Below, in pieces: positions 6,894-19,102 of a DNA stretch of 64,000 nt. This DNA comes from Billgrantia endophytica. Lineage in GTDB: Bacteria > Pseudomonadota > Gammaproteobacteria > Pseudomonadales > Halomonadaceae. Under the pieces are notes generated by a model. It made no database searches. It was not told the origin of the DNA and was given only the letters and a program-made list of their open reading frames with translations. The stretch's first letter is position 1. The number at the start of each line of letters is the position of its first letter. The stretch is taken from contig NZ_PNRF01000007.1 of assembly GCF_002879615.1 (NCBI RefSeq), forward strand, positions 194,939 through 258,938, written 5' to 3'. A program made the position numbers and the translations under genes.

Positions 6894-8285
6894 CTATTCG
6901 CCAGGTGGCTCGTATACCCAACTCGTCCCCTCGCGGGAGTCCTTGAGAAAGATCCCAAGCGCCGCCAGTTCGTCACGAATACCATCGGCTGTCGCAAAAT
7001 TCTTCGCCTTCTTGGCTTCCGCACGTGCAACGATCTTCGCTTCGATCTCGGCTTCACCCAGTGGCAACTCGCCAGCATCACCCTTGAGAAACGCCTCCGG
7101 CTCCTGCTGCAGCAGCCCCAGCACGCTTCCCAGGCGTTTGAGCTCGAACGCCAGGGCCGGCGCCTGTACCGGGTTTTCCTTCCTGGCACGGTTCATCTCC
7201 CGAGCCAGGTCGAAGAGCACGGAAAGCGCCTCGGGGGTGTTGAAGTCATCGTCCATGGCCGCGGTGAAGCGCGAATCGAAACGGCCGTCCACCTCCCCCT
7301 CGGCTGACGCCACACCCGCCAACGCATTGTAGAAGCGCTCGAGGGACTTGCGAGCCTCCGACAGCGACTCCGGCGCGTAGTTGATCGCACTGCGATAGTG
7401 GCTGGCCACCAGCAGGTAGCGCACCACCTCCGGGTCATGATGCTCGAGCACCTCGCGGATGGTGAAGAAGTTGCCCAGCGACTTGGACATCTTCTCCTGG
7501 TTCACCCGCACCGCTCCGGCATGCATCCAGGTATTGACGTAGGGCTTGCCAGTGGCCGCCTCGCTCTGGGCGATCTCGTTCTCGTGATGCGGAAAGGTCA
7601 GGTCCGGCCCGCCACCGTGAATATCGAAGGTCTCTCCCAGGCAGCATGTCGACATGGCCGAGCATTCGATGTGCCAGCCGGGGCGACCCTCGCCCCAGGG
7701 TGAAGGCCAGCTCGCCTCGCCGGGCTTGGCCGCCTTCCACAATACGAAGTCCAGCGGGTCCTCCTTGTGCTCGTCGACCTCCACCCGGGCGCCGGAGCGC
7801 ATCTCGTCCAGGTTGCGATTGTTGAGCTTGCCGTAGCCTTCGAACTTGCGTACCCGGTAGTAGACGTCGCCGTTGCCGGCCGCGTAGGCGTAACCCTTGT
7901 CGAGCAGGGTTTCGATCATGGCCAGGATCTCGCCGACGTGGCCGGTGGCGCGGGGTTCGTGATCCGGGCGCAGAACGAACAGGCGCGCCTCGTCCTCGTG
8001 CATGGCAGCGATCATGCGCTCGGTCAGCGAGCCTATGCTCTCGCCGTTCTCGTCGGCACGCTTGAGGATCTTGTCATCGATATCGGTGATATTGCGCACG
8101 TACGTGACGTCATGGCCACGCCAGCGCAAATAGCGGGTGACCACGTCAAACGCCACCATCACGCGGGCATGCCCGAGATGGCAGTAGTCGTAGACGGTCA
8201 TGCCGCAGACGTACATGCGAACCCGTCCCGGTTCGATGGGTTCGAAGGCTTCCTTTCGGCGCGTCAGCGTGTTGTAGATCTGCAT
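6894..8285 (-). CDS. cysS: Cysteinyl-tRNA synthetase
   Basis: A 463-residue class I aminoacyl-tRNA synthetase that charges tRNA-Cys in the cytoplasm. Visible signatures are '[24 protein letters not shown]' (zinc-ligand Cys plus the HIGH motif as HLGH), '[10 protein letters not shown]' and the 'KMSKS' loop. Length is normal for the bacterial enzyme. It starts 1 bp after the glnS stop, so the two synthetase genes form an operon transcribed from glnS. It is convergent with the NifX-like operon. Confidence 0.97.
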   Translation of the reverse strand: MQIYNTLTRRKEAFEPIEPGRVRMYVCGMTVYDYCHLGHARVMVAFDVVTRYLRWRGHDVTYVRNITDIDDKILKRADENGESIGSLTERMIAAMHEDEARLFVLRPDHEPRATGHVGEILAMIETLLDKGYAYAAGNGDVYYRVRKFEGYGKLNNRNLDEMRSGARVEVDEHKEDPLDFVLWKAAKPGEASWPSPWGEGRPGWHIECSAMSTCCLGETFDIHGGGPDLTFPHHENEIAQSEAATGKPYVNTWMHAGAVRVNQEKMSKSLGNFFTIREVLEHHDPEVVRYLLVASHYRSAINYAPESLSEARKSLERFYNALAGVASAEGEVDGRFDSRFTAAMDDDFNTPEALSVLFDLAREMNRARKENPVQAPALAFELKRLGSVLGLLQQEPEAFLKGDAGELPLGEAEIEAKIVARAEAKKAKNFATADGIRDELAALGIFLKDSREGTSWVYEPPGE

Positions 8286-8286
8286 G

Positions 8287-9966
8287 TCAGCCCTTCTTCT
8301 GTATCTTCGCCCAGGTGTCCTTCAGTCCCACGGTACGGTTGAACACACGCTTGCCGTCACCACAGGAATGACGGTCGGCACAGAAGTAACCAACGCGCTC
8401 GAACTGGAAGCGCGACTCCGGCGCCACATCGGCCAGGCTCGGCTCACCCATGGCCTGGCACACCCGCAGGGAATCCGGGTTGAGATGCTCGAGAAAATCG
8501 GCGTCCTTGTCCCGGTCGGGCTGCTCGACCTGGAACAGGTTGTCGTAAAGGCGCACTTCCATCGGTATTGCATGGGTGGCACTGACCCAGTGGATCACGC
8601 CCTTCACCTTGCGACCTTCGGGATTCTTGCCCAGGGTGTCGAAATCCACCGAGCAGTGCAGCGCCTCGACCTCGCCATCCGCGTTCTTGGTGACCTCATC
8701 GCAGCGAATCACGTAGCTATTGCGCAGCCGCACCTCCTTGCCCGGCGCCAGGCGGAAAAACTTCTTGGGCGGCTCCTCCATGAAGTCGTCCCGGTCGATC
8801 CACAGTTCACGCGTGAAGGGTACCTGGCGCATGCCCATGTCCTCGCGAGCCGGATGGCCGGGCACCTCATAGATCTCTTCGTGATCGCAGGGCACGTTGG
8901 TCAGCACCACCTTGAGGGGCTTCAACACGCACATGGCCCGCGGCGCGTTGTCCTCGAGATCGGCCCGAATGGCATGGTACAGCATGGCGATGTCCACCAG
9001 GCCACCGTCGGCACGGGTCACACCGATCATGTCGCAGAACTTGCGAATCGATCCCGGCGTGTAGCCGCGGCGACGCATGCCGGAGATGGTCGGCATCCGC
9101 GGATCGTCCCAGCCATCGACGATGCCCTCGTCCACCAGCAGCTTGAGCTTGCGCTTGGAGGTCAGGGTGTAGTTGAGGTTGAGCCGGGCGAACTCGATCT
9201 GGCGAGGCTTGACCGGCACCGGCAGGTTGTCGAGGAACCACTCGTAGAGAGGGCGATGGTCCTCGAACTCCAGGGTACAGATGGAGTGCGTTACCCCCTC
9301 GATGGCATCCGACTGGCCATGGGTGAAATCGTAGGAGGGATAGATCTTCCACGCGTCGCCGGTCTGGTGATGGTTGGCGTGGCGAATGCGGTACAGGATC
9401 GGGTCGCGCAGGTTGATATTGGGCGAGGCCATGTCGATCTTGGCCCTCAGTACTTTCTCGCCCTCGGCGAACTCGCCGACACGCATCCGCTCGAGCAGGT
9501 CGAGATTTTCTTCCGAGTCGCGCTCACGATAGGGGCTCGGCCGGCCCGGTTCGGTCAGGGTGCCGCGATAGTCGCGAATCGCCTCGGGGGAAAGATCATC
9601 GACGTATGCCTTGCCTTCACGAATCAAATGCCGCGCCCAGGCATACAGCTGTTCGAAGTAGTCGGAGGCGAAGCGCACCTCTCCCGCCCACCGGAAGCCC
9701 AGCCAGCTCACATCCTCCTTGATGGCATCGATGTAGGCCTGCTCTTCCTTGGCCGGGTTGGTATCGTCGAAGCGCAGGTGACAGTCACCACCAAACTGCT
9801 CGGCCAGACCAAAATTCAGACAGATCGATTTGGCGTGTCCCACATGCAGGAAGCCATTGGGCTCCGGCGGAAAACGGGTCACGATCTTGGCGGCCTGGCC
9901 AGTCGCGATCTCCTCGCGGATCTGGTTGCGGATGAAATTCGGCGCGCTGGCGGTATCGGTGGTCAT
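8287..9966 (-). CDS. glnS: Glutaminyl-tRNA synthetase
   Basis: A 559-residue class I synthetase. The HIGH motif is '[17 protein letters not shown]', and the anticodon-binding beta-barrels follow the catalytic core. I chose the ATG at 9966 ([16 protein letters not shown]) because homology starts there; the frame stays open 35 codons further upstream with non-conserved arginine-rich sequence. It is upstream of and co-oriented with cysS (1-bp gap) and divergent from ppiB. GlnRS rather than GluRS is supported by the length and by 'HYCLPILK'-free, GlnRS-type '[18 protein letters not shown]' sequence. Confidence 0.96.
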   Translation of the reverse strand: MTTDTASAPNFIRNQIREEIATGQAAKIVTRFPPEPNGFLHVGHAKSICLNFGLAEQFGGDCHLRFDDTNPAKEEQAYIDAIKEDVSWLGFRWAGEVRFASDYFEQLYAWARHLIREGKAYVDDLSPEAIRDYRGTLTEPGRPSPYRERDSEENLDLLERMRVGEFAEGEKVLRAKIDMASPNINLRDPILYRIRHANHHQTGDAWKIYPSYDFTHGQSDAIEGVTHSICTLEFEDHRPLYEWFLDNLPVPVKPRQIEFARLNLNYTLTSKRKLKLLVDEGIVDGWDDPRMPTISGMRRRGYTPGSIRKFCDMIGVTRADGGLVDIAMLYHAIRADLEDNAPRAMCVLKPLKVVLTNVPCDHEEIYEVPGHPAREDMGMRQVPFTRELWIDRDDFMEEPPKKFFRLAPGKEVRLRNSYVIRCDEVTKNADGEVEALHCSVDFDTLGKNPEGRKVKGVIHWVSATHAIPMEVRLYDNLFQVEQPDRDKDADFLEHLNPDSLRVCQAMGEPSLADVAPESRFQFERVGYFCADRHSCGDGKRVFNRTVGLKDTWAKIQKKG

Positions 9967-10163
9967 GTTGATGCGGCAAACCTCTGGTTGAATCGCGAGC
10001 CTACGGACGCAAAGTGAGCGATGGAGTAGACGCCGCGACAGCAAGGCGACTACCCGACGCGCTTCGCGCATCGGTGCAAAACGGCTATTATAGCGTCACG
10101 CCCATGCACGGCGCCAAGGCGCGCCTGCCATTGCTCGAGTTACTAGCGCACAGGAAACTATCG

Positions 10164-10673
10164 ATGATTGTTCTGCAGACCAATTTCGGGGATATCACGG
10201 TCTCCCTCAACCATGACAAGGCTCCGAAAACCGCCGCCAACTTTGAGCAGTACGTCCGCGACGGTCACTTCGATGGCACCCTCTTCCACCGGGTCATTCC
10301 CGGCTTCATGGTCCAGGGAGGCGGCTTCGACCAGGAATTCAACCAGAAACCGACCCTTGATCCGGTGGAAAACGAAGCCGACAACGGCTTGAAGAACACG
10401 ACGGGCACCCTGGCCATGGCCCGCACCCAGGACCCCCACTCCGCCACGGCACAGTTCTTCATCAACGTGGCCGACAATGACTTCCTCAATCATAGTGGCA
10501 AGAACCTCCAGGGTTGGGGCTACTGCGTCTTCGGCGAAGTCGTCGATGGCATGGACGTGGTCGAGAGGATTACCGCCGTCGAGACCACCCGCCGCGGCAT
10601 GCACGCTGACGTGCCGGCCGACGATGTGGTCATTCAGCGAGCCTACGCGAAAGACGAGCCGGCGGATGCCTGA
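10164..10673 (+). CDS. ppiB: Cytoplasmic peptidyl-prolyl cis-trans isomerase B (cyclophilin)
   Basis: A 169-residue cyclophilin without signal peptide. The fold signatures are '[20 protein letters not shown]' and '[15 protein letters not shown]', which carry the conserved Arg, Phe and Gln of the proline pocket. The ATG at 10164 follows CAGGAAAC at a good distance; the frame extends 50 codons upstream into the glnS leader but that part is not conserved. It catalyses proline isomerisation during cytoplasmic folding. lpxH follows 86 bp downstream after a hairpin. Confidence 0.95.
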   Translation: MIVLQTNFGDITVSLNHDKAPKTAANFEQYVRDGHFDGTLFHRVIPGFMVQGGGFDQEFNQKPTLDPVENEADNGLKNTTGTLAMARTQDPHSATAQFFINVADNDFLNHSGKNLQGWGYCVFGEVVDGMDVVERITAVETTRRGMHADVPADDVVIQRAYAKDEPADA

Positions 10674-10682
10674 TCCGTACTG

Positions 10683-10706
10683 ACATGCCCGCCCGTGCGG
10701 GCATGT
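10683..10706 (+). terminator. Hairpin after ppiB
   Basis: A 10-bp perfect stem (ACATGCCCGC/GCGGGCATGT) with a 4-nt loop lies 9 bp after the ppiB stop and is followed by TGCTT rather than a long T run. It probably gives partial termination or 3'-end protection before lpxH. Confidence 0.55.
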
Positions 10707-10759
10707 TGCTTCCCGTTACCACGCCTTCGTTCCGACAAGAGCCCAGAGAGACGCAGCCC

Positions 10760-11524
10760 ATGACGACTCTGCTGATTGCCGACCTGCACCTGCATCCAGA
10801 CGCTCCGGAGGTCACCAATGGCTTCCTCGACTGGCTCGAGAACCGCGCCCGCGGGGCCAGTGCCCTCTATATTCTCGGTGACTTCTTCGAAGTCTGGATC
10901 GGTGATGACCTTCTCGACCATGTCGAGACCGATGCCAGTGGCAACGCCGCCCTGGCAGTACGTGTCGCCAAGGCCCTGCGTCGTCTGGCAGACAAGGGAA
11001 CGGTCATCTACCTGATGCACGGCAACCGCGACTTCCTGCTGGGCAGCCGCTTCGCCACGGCAGCCGGCGCCAAGTTGCTGACCGACCCGGCTGTCGTACA
11101 GTTCGGCGAAGAAGCGGTGCTGTTGATGCACGGTGACAGCCTCTGCACCCGTGATGAAGCGTATATGGCCTTTCGCAACCAGGCACGCAACCCAGCCTGG
11201 CAACAGCAGGTACTGGCCATGCCATTTTCCGATCGCATCACGCTGGCCGCCTCCCTGCGCCAGCAGTCCGGCGAAGCCACGTCCAACAAGGCCGAAGACA
11301 TCATGGATGTGACCCCCGCCGAAGTCATCGAGGCAATGCGCGACCATGGTGTCACCACGCTCATTCATGGTCACACCCACCGCCCCGGCATCCATGAGCT
11401 GGAAATCGATGACAGGCCCGCATGCCGAATCGTGCTCGGCGACTGGCGCCCGGACCAGGGCTGGGAAGTCCTGATCGAGGGCGGCGCTCACCCCGAACTG
11501 CGCAAGTTCAGCCTGTCCGGCTAG
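10760..11524 (+). CDS. lpxH: UDP-2,3-diacylglucosamine diphosphatase
   Basis: A 254-residue calcineurin-like metallophosphoesterase of lipid A synthesis that hydrolyses UDP-2,3-diacylglucosamine to lipid X plus UMP at the inner membrane surface. All metal motifs are present in order: 'IADLHLH', 'GDFFEVWIGDD', 'MHGNRDFLLG', 'MHGDSLCTRD' and 'HGHTHRPGIH'. The ATG at 10760 is preceded by an AGAGAG site. It is convergent with the COG0523 gene, only 1 bp between their stops. Confidence 0.95.
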   Translation: MTTLLIADLHLHPDAPEVTNGFLDWLENRARGASALYILGDFFEVWIGDDLLDHVETDASGNAALAVRVAKALRRLADKGTVIYLMHGNRDFLLGSRFATAAGAKLLTDPAVVQFGEEAVLLMHGDSLCTRDEAYMAFRNQARNPAWQQQVLAMPFSDRITLAASLRQQSGEATSNKAEDIMDVTPAEVIEAMRDHGVTTLIHGHTHRPGIHELEIDDRPACRIVLGDWRPDQGWEVLIEGGAHPELRKFSLSG

Positions 11525-11525
11525 T

Positions 11526-12557
11526 TCAACAGCGGCACGCCTGGAGCTCCCTCTCCAGGTGTGCCGCGTCGGGCAGTGTGCCCGACTCGCCGATGACTTC
11601 CAGTCGGGAGTCCTGACGCCATGCACTCGGCTCGAGGCTGACGGTCGCATCACTGCGGTTATAGAGCGTCCAGCCGGCATCGGTATTCAGGACCCCCTTG
11701 ACGCGCAGGCCAGCCGGCAAGCGACCGAGCACTGCCGTCAATCGGTCCAGCATGAAGCGATCGGCGGGGTGCCAGCGCCAGCCCAGGGTCGTGTAGCCCA
11801 GCGAAGAGGCGGCCCCGTGAACTGGCTGACCCGGCAAAAGCCCTGCCGTGTCGAAACCATCGAGTATCACCACCCGGGAAGCCGATTGGCGCAATTCGGT
11901 GTGGGCACGACTCTCCTTGCGCCGATTGCCATTCCCCCCATGCCGCCCGCCCTCCGACAACAGCGAAACGGGCAACTCCCCCCGGCACGCCTCCGCCACC
12001 CATTTTCGGGCGGGCCAATGGTCTTTGGCATGGCGATGCGCCGCCTCGACCTGCTCAGGCGACGCAAGATCCACCAGGGTCAACACCACGGCATCGGCCA
12101 TCGCCAACTGATCCCGGAAGGTCTCGTGGTCTCTCGCACGCGGCTCATCCAGGCGCCGCGGATCGAGGACCGCGATGATATCGCAAACGTCGAGCACATC
12201 CCGGAAGGCCTCACCACGCAGCACATCGAGCAGGCCGGCGGGGTGCCCCAGCCCGGAGGGCTCTATGATCAGACGGTCGGGGCGGTGGCGGTGAACCAGG
12301 TTGACCAGGGTCGCCTGCAGAACGAAAGCCAGCTGGCAGCATAGGCAACCGCCAGGCAGCCCTTTTATCACCAGGTCGTCCCGCGCTTCGAACATTGCCT
12401 GATCGATCCCCACCCGACCAAATTCATTAATGAGGATCGCCCATGTCTCCCCCGCCGGCTTCTGCCCGATCAGGCTGCGGATCAGCGTGCTTTTACCACT
12501 TCCCAGGAAACCGGTAATGAGATGTACGGGTATTTGCGATAGTGGCGCATCACGCAT
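11526..12557 (-). CDS. COG0523 (CobW/ZigA-type) metal-chaperone GTPase, probably Zur-regulated
   Basis: A 343-residue G3E-family GTPase. Walker A is 'GFLGSGKST' (16-24), the metal site is the family's C-x-C-C motif GGCLCC (Cys71, Cys73, Cys74), and 'IIEPSGLGHP' follows. A His/Arg/Gly-rich linker ('RHGGNGNRRKESRAH') separates the GTPase domain from the CobW C-terminal domain. Such proteins hand zinc or other metals to client enzymes. A Zur-like palindrome lies about 27 bp upstream of the start, pointing to a zinc-starvation role (ZigA/YeiR class) rather than cobalamin synthesis. The start at 12557 has a GGAGAG site. Confidence 0.88.
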   Translation of the reverse strand: MRDAPLSQIPVHLITGFLGSGKSTLIRSLIGQKPAGETWAILINEFGRVGIDQAMFEARDDLVIKGLPGGCLCCQLAFVLQATLVNLVHRHRPDRLIIEPSGLGHPAGLLDVLRGEAFRDVLDVCDIIAVLDPRRLDEPRARDHETFRDQLAMADAVVLTLVDLASPEQVEAAHRHAKDHWPARKWVAEACRGELPVSLLSEGGRHGGNGNRRKESRAHTELRQSASRVVILDGFDTAGLLPGQPVHGAASSLGYTTLGWRWHPADRFMLDRLTAVLGRLPAGLRVKGVLNTDAGWTLYNRSDATVSLEPSAWRQDSRLEVIGESGTLPDAAHLERELQACRC

Positions 12558-12583
12558 GTCACGCTCTCCAGCAAGGCATTGAC

Positions 12584-12600
12584 ATGTTATATAGTAACAT
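12584..12600 (-). promoter_or_regulatory. Putative Zur box
   Basis: ATGTTATATAGTAACAT is a 6+6 bp palindrome with a 5-bp centre, nearly identical to the gammaproteobacterial Zur consensus core TGTTATAATATAACA. It lies directly upstream of a COG0523 gene, a common Zur target. Zinc-replete repression is the expected behaviour. Confidence 0.75.
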
Positions 12601-12681
12601 ACTCAATGACTCTTCTGCCACGCCTGGTGAATTGTGTCCGGGAGCTGGAAAATAGGGAGATAACGGTATAAATGCCGAACA

Positions 12682-12712
12682 AAACGAAGGGGCACAGCGT
12701 GCCCCTTCGTTT
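12682..12712 (-). terminator. Terminator downstream of ppiD
   Basis: A 14-bp perfect stem (12682-12695 with 12699-12712) and a 3-nt loop lie 26 bp past the ppiD stop. On the minus strand the stem is followed by a short T-rich run. The rest of the 12601-12737 gap shows no gene. Confidence 0.8.
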
Positions 12713-12737
12713 CCCGCAGCGCAGGCCTATCGACCGG

Positions 12738-14549
12738 CTATCGGCTGATCTCGGCGGACTCCCTCAGGTGAGACTGAAGCCCCTGGATGGCAGCCTGTGC
12801 TCTCAACTGCTCGGCCATGCGGGCAACGAAGCGTTCAACTTCCGCATCGACCTCGCCCTCGGCGACATTGTCGAGCGCCACCAGGACAACCCGTTCACCA
12901 TCGACGGCATGCCCATAGACGGGATCATCGCCGGGGTGTGGTAGACGGAATGCCGCTCGCTCGACGGCCCCGGGAGCCTGACCGCCCTGGCGCGTGACCC
13001 CTTCGACCTGCTCCCAGTCACGCTCGAGCTGCTCGCCTCCGCGGAGGCGCTCTACCTGTTCCCGGGCCACATCCAGAAGTGCCTCGCGCTCCTTGCGGCG
13101 CTCCACAGCGGCCATGACCTGATCACGCACCTCGTCAAGAGGCAGCACGGTGGTTTCACGATGTTCCGCCACCCGCAGCACCATGCGCCGGTCCTCGTCG
13201 AGCTCGATGACTTCGCTGTTGAAGCCTTCCACCAGCACATCCTCGCTGAAGGCTTCACTCATCACGCCCGGCTCCGAGAGCACGCCCTGACCGCCGTCGC
13301 GGGAGACCCAGTCGCTCTCCTCCAGGCTGAGCTCCAGACCGTCCGCCACGCTGGCCAGGTCATCGGCTGCAAAGCTTTCATCGATCAGAGCCTGCACACG
13401 GCGGTTGAAGACATCATTCACCTCCACCAGTGCCAGTTCACGCCGCAACTCGTCCCGCATCTCTTCGATGGGTGGCTGATCCAGCTCGGTGACCTTCACG
13501 AGATGCAGCCCATTGCTCGTTTCGACCACGCCAGATACCTGGCCGAGACCAATCCCGAAGGCGGCATCATCGAATGCCTGACCAAAGAAACCACGGCTGA
13601 TCATACCCAGATCACCGCCCTGTTCCGCGGTAGTGGGATCGTCTGAATAACGGAGGGCCAGGTCGGCGAAATCCTCACCCTCGGCCAGGCGCTCCCGAAC
13701 TTCCTCGAGCCTTTCCTCGGCCTCGTCCCGGCCGCGCTCACCGTTGAAGGAGGCCATGATATGCGATACGCGACGGTCGGCATCCCGGCCGCGCTCCTCC
13801 CAGGCGTCCCGGATGGCCTCATCGCCGACGTCGACCTGCTCGGCCATTTCCTGCCGGTCCACGATCACGTACTCGAGTCGCACCTGCTCGGGACGCTGAT
13901 AGCGCTCGGCATTGGCTTCGTAATAGACGACCAGGTCCTGTTCGCTGACTTCCACGGGTTCAGGCAGGTCATCGGTCGTCAGGACGTGATAACGGAAGCT
14001 ACGGGTCTGGCGCTGCAGTGCCGCCAGGATTTCCTGCTCGTTTTCCAGAGTGAAATCACTGGCTGCCAGGCCTTGCTGAAGCTGCTGCCGCTTGAGATCA
14101 ATCCGCAGCGCCGCGCGGAAGGTGGTGGGAGAGAAGCCGGCACTGGCCAGGCGATTGCGGAACAGGTCGGCATCGAAACGACCGTTCTGGTCCTGGAATT
14201 CCGGCAACGCCACGATCACCTGATCAAGCTGTTCGTCCGAGAGGTACATCCCGCCATCATCGGCGAAGGCGGTCAACAGGCGCTCACCGATCAGTTCATC
14301 GAGCACTTGACCGCGAAGCGCCCGCTCCTGTTCGGGGGGCACCTGGCCGGACCGAATGGCGCGCTGCACCTCCATCTCCAGCTCCTGGCGGGTGATGGTC
14401 TGGCCATTCACCTTGGCGACTTCGTCGCCGCCTCCGCCAAACAGCCCCACCAGGGATTCGACCCCGAACAGGGCCATGGTCACGACCACGGCGCCGATGA
14501 TGATCTTGGCGCCCCAGCTCCTGGAGCGATCACGAATACTTTGCAGCAT
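12738..14549 (-). CDS. ppiD: Membrane-anchored periplasmic chaperone/PPIase PpiD
   Basis: A 603-residue protein with a short cytoplasmic N-terminus and one membrane anchor (about 14-38, 'AKIIIGAVVVTMALFGVESLVG'). A SurA_N-like chaperone domain follows ('VAKVNGQTITRQELEMEVQRAIRSG'), then a parvulin-type rotamase domain around residues 255-355 ('ERLAEGEDFADLALRYSDDPTTAEQGGDLG', 'SGVVETSNGLHLVKV'). It assists folding of proteins leaving the Sec translocon. Position downstream of hupB and lon is the usual gammaproteobacterial order. Confidence 0.93.
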   Translation of the reverse strand: MLQSIRDRSRSWGAKIIIGAVVVTMALFGVESLVGLFGGGGDEVAKVNGQTITRQELEMEVQRAIRSGQVPPEQERALRGQVLDELIGERLLTAFADDGGMYLSDEQLDQVIVALPEFQDQNGRFDADLFRNRLASAGFSPTTFRAALRIDLKRQQLQQGLAASDFTLENEQEILAALQRQTRSFRYHVLTTDDLPEPVEVSEQDLVVYYEANAERYQRPEQVRLEYVIVDRQEMAEQVDVGDEAIRDAWEERGRDADRRVSHIMASFNGERGRDEAEERLEEVRERLAEGEDFADLALRYSDDPTTAEQGGDLGMISRGFFGQAFDDAAFGIGLGQVSGVVETSNGLHLVKVTELDQPPIEEMRDELRRELALVEVNDVFNRRVQALIDESFAADDLASVADGLELSLEESDWVSRDGGQGVLSEPGVMSEAFSEDVLVEGFNSEVIELDEDRRMVLRVAEHRETTVLPLDEVRDQVMAAVERRKEREALLDVAREQVERLRGGEQLERDWEQVEGVTRQGGQAPGAVERAAFRLPHPGDDPVYGHAVDGERVVLVALDNVAEGEVDAEVERFVARMAEQLRAQAAIQGLQSHLRESAEISR

Positions 14550-14656
14550 GCAGGCCTCGGGTGATGGTTGTTGGCTGGCTGATGCGCCGTATTATACGGT
14601 GACAGAGGCTTTCCCACCATGGCCCCCACCCGGTACAAAGTGTCAGCTCATAAAGA

Positions 14657-14682
14657 AGGCGCATCGCCATCGCGATGCGCCT
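14657..14682 (-). terminator. Terminator between hupB and ppiD
   Basis: An 11-bp perfect stem (AGGCGCATCGC/GCGATGCGCCT) with a 4-nt loop. It is flanked by TTTTTT on the plus side and by TTCTTTAT on the minus side, so it may work in both directions. In context it ends hupB transcripts. Confidence 0.75.
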
Positions 14683-14746
14683 GATTTTTTGCTGCCCATA
14701 CCTGCCAGTAGGTGTTGACAGACTGCGGCGCAAATAACTCTTCGAC

Positions 14747-15019
14747 TCAGTTCACAGAGTCCTTGAGCGCCTTGCCGGCCTTGAAGGACGGCACCTTGGC
14801 TGCGCTGATCTGGATCGGCTCGCCGGTCTGCGGATTGCGTCCTGTTCGAGCAGCACGCTCCTTCACGGAAAAAGTACCAAAACCCACCAGAGACACTGTC
14901 TCGCCGTTCTTGAGGCTATCGGTGACGGTGTCGACCATGGCATCCAATGCACGAGTCGCGGCGGCCTTGGGAATATCGGCAGACGCGGCGATGGCTTCGA
15001 TCAGCTCGGATTTGTTCAC
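14747..15019 (-). CDS. hupB: DNA-binding protein HU-beta
   Basis: A 90-residue HU/IHF-family nucleoid protein starting with GTG ([21 protein letters not shown]). The DNA-binding arm is visible as '[26 protein letters not shown]', and the length is exactly that of HU subunits. It dimerises and bends DNA without sequence specificity. A strong sigma-70 promoter lies upstream (15101-15129). It follows lon, as in E. coli and Pseudomonas, and has its own promoter and terminator. Confidence 0.96.
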   Translation of the reverse strand: MNKSELIEAIAASADIPKAAATRALDAMVDTVTDSLKNGETVSLVGFGTFSVKERAARTGRNPQTGEPIQISAAKVPSFKAGKALKDSVN

Positions 15020-15100
15020 ACTTCACCCCTTGACTGTTTCAGAGAATGGCTCTAATCGGCGCGCCTTTCGCCCGGCAACACGATCACAGCATCGCTGCAG

Positions 15101-15129
15101 TTTATAGCAATGCTGCCAAAGATGGTCAA
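15101..15129 (-). promoter_or_regulatory. sigma-70 promoter of hupB
   Basis: On the minus strand TTGACC (15124-15129) and TATAAA (15101-15106) are separated by exactly 17 bp, about 85 bp upstream of the hupB start. This is one of the best consensus promoters in the window. Confidence 0.75.
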
Positions 15130-15193
15130 GCAATCAACGGCGCTAAAGCGCGTCATACCGGGATTTTGGCCCCGGCATAACACAAAAAAAACG

Positions 15194-17602
<2,409 letters not shown>

Positions 17603-17637
17603 CGCAGACGTTCCTCAAACGGGTGGATACGGAAGGG

Positions 17638-17664
17638 ATGGGGGCACGGGGACCCCATTGCAAG
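17638..17664 (-). promoter_or_regulatory. Heat-shock (sigma-32-type) promoter of lon
   Basis: On the minus strand CTTGCAA (17658-17664) and CCCCAT (17638-17643) are 14 bp apart, matching the sigma-32 consensus CTTGAAA-N11-16-CCCCAT with a single mismatch. The element lies about 36 bp upstream of the lon start, fitting its heat-shock control. Confidence 0.65.
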
Positions 17665-17687
17665 AGGACAGCAGGAGACGCGCACGG

Positions 17688-17713
17688 AAAGGGGTCGCCC
17701 GGGCGACCCCTTT
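17688..17713 (-). terminator. Terminator downstream of clpX
   Basis: A perfect 26-bp palindrome (left half AAAGGGGTCGCCC) lies 37 bp past the clpX stop, with A/T tracts at both ends. It separates clpX transcription from the lon promoter. Confidence 0.75.
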
Positions 17714-17749
17714 ATTGGCATGGACGTCAAACGGGAAAGTCCGCCAAAC

Positions 17750-19027
17750 TCAGCCGTCGGTACCGTCGACCCGCTGCTCCTGCTGCGAGTAGATCAACAG
17801 CGGCTCGCTCTCGCCAGCAATGACCGAGGCGTCGATAACCACCTTGGTCACCCCTTCCATCGAGGGAATTTCATACATGGTATCCAGCAGCACCGACTCG
17901 AGGATGGAGCGCAGACCGCGGGCGCCGGTTTTACGCATCATGGCCTTTCCCGCCACGGCGCGCAGAGCATCCTCGCGGAATTCAAGCTCCACACCTTCCA
18001 TGTCGAACAGCCGTGCATACTGCTTCACCAACGAGTTCTTCGGCTCGGTGAGGATCTGAACCAGCGCATCTTCACTGAGTTCGGTGAGGGTCGCGATGAC
18101 CGGAAGGCGACCGACGAACTCGGGGATCAGGCCGAACTTGACCAGATCCTCGGGCTCCACATCGGCCAGCAAGGCACCGACACCCTTGGCCTCATCCTTG
18201 CTCTTCACGGTGGCGTTGAAACCGATGCCACCCTTTTCGGCTCGATCGCGGATCACCTTGTCCAGCCCGGCAAAGGCACCACCGACAATGAACAGGATAT
18301 TGCCGGTGTCCACCTGCAGGAACTCCTGCTGGGGATGCTTTCGACCACCCTGAGGGGGAACGGAAGCCGTAGTGCCTTCGATCAGCTTCAGAAGCGCCTG
18401 CTGAACGCCCTCACCCGACACGTCGCGGGTGATGGAGGGATTGTCGGACTTGCGGGAAATCTTGTCGATCTCATCGATGTAGACGATACCACGCTGGGCC
18501 TTCTCCACATCGTAGTCGCACTTCTGCAGCAGCTTCTGGATGATGTTCTCGACATCCTCGCCGACATAGCCCGCCTCGGTGAGAGTCGTGGCATCGGCGA
18601 TGGTAAACGGAACATTGAGCAGACGTGCCATGGTTTCCGCCAGCAGCGTCTTGCCACTACCGGTCGGGCCAATGAGCAGAATATTGGACTTGCCCAGCTC
18701 CACGTCATCGCCCTTGATGCCGGCGCGGAGCCGCTTGTAGTGATTGTAGACCGCCACGGACAACACCGTCTTGGCGCGGTCCTGACCAATCACATAATCA
18801 TCCAGGGTGCGACGAATCTCGCGAGGAACGGGCAGGCGCTCCTCATCGCTCTCGGCATCGGCATCGAGAACTTCCTCGCGAATGATGTCGTTGCACAGAT
18901 CGACACACTCGTCGCAGATATACACGGACGGGCCGGCAATCAGCTTGCGTACCTCGTTCTGGTTCTTGCCACAGAACGAACAATACAGCAGCTTGCCGCC
19001 TTCGTCCTTGCCTTTGCCGTCGGCCAT
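17750..19027 (-). CDS. clpX: ATP-dependent Clp protease ATP-binding subunit ClpX
   Basis: A 425-residue AAA+ unfoldase that feeds substrates to ClpP. The N-terminal zinc-binding domain shows C-x2-C and C-x2-C ('YCSFCGKN' and '[10 protein letters not shown]'). Walker A is '[12 protein letters not shown]', Walker B is '[10 protein letters not shown]', and the ClpP-contacting IGF-type loop appears as 'KGGIGF'. I chose the ATG at 19027 ([11 protein letters not shown]), preceded by AGAGGT; the frame is open 12 codons upstream. It is 75 bp downstream of clpP and probably cotranscribed with it. Confidence 0.97.
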   Translation of the reverse strand: MADGKGKDEGGKLLYCSFCGKNQNEVRKLIAGPSVYICDECVDLCNDIIREEVLDADAESDEERLPVPREIRRTLDDYVIGQDRAKTVLSVAVYNHYKRLRAGIKGDDVELGKSNILLIGPTGSGKTLLAETMARLLNVPFTIADATTLTEAGYVGEDVENIIQKLLQKCDYDVEKAQRGIVYIDEIDKISRKSDNPSITRDVSGEGVQQALLKLIEGTTASVPPQGGRKHPQQEFLQVDTGNILFIVGGAFAGLDKVIRDRAEKGGIGFNATVKSKDEAKGVGALLADVEPEDLVKFGLIPEFVGRLPVIATLTELSEDALVQILTEPKNSLVKQYARLFDMEGVELEFREDALRAVAGKAMMRKTGARGLRSILESVLLDTMYEIPSMEGVTKVVIDASVIAGESEPLLIYSQQEQRVDGTDG

Positions 19028-19102
19028 TCGCGTACCTCTGTCGCTTCGGCGGCCAGCAGCCACCGGAAATCACGTATGAAGGGCGTGTATTGAATCACGC
19101 TA

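Noticed and set aside
8284..10017. A 577-codon open frame antisense to glnS
   Set aside because: It mirrors glnS codons, lacks a ribosome site and has no family features; glnS is unambiguous.
12672..12944. A 90-codon open frame starting in the ppiD terminator
   Set aside because: It begins in the hairpin and runs antisense to the 3' end of ppiD. There is no ribosome site and no family resemblance.
15150..15193. A terminator for lon from the CCGGG/CCCGG pair and the nearby T tract
   Set aside because: The stem is only 5-6 bp, and in the direction of lon transcription the T tract precedes the stem, which is the wrong order.
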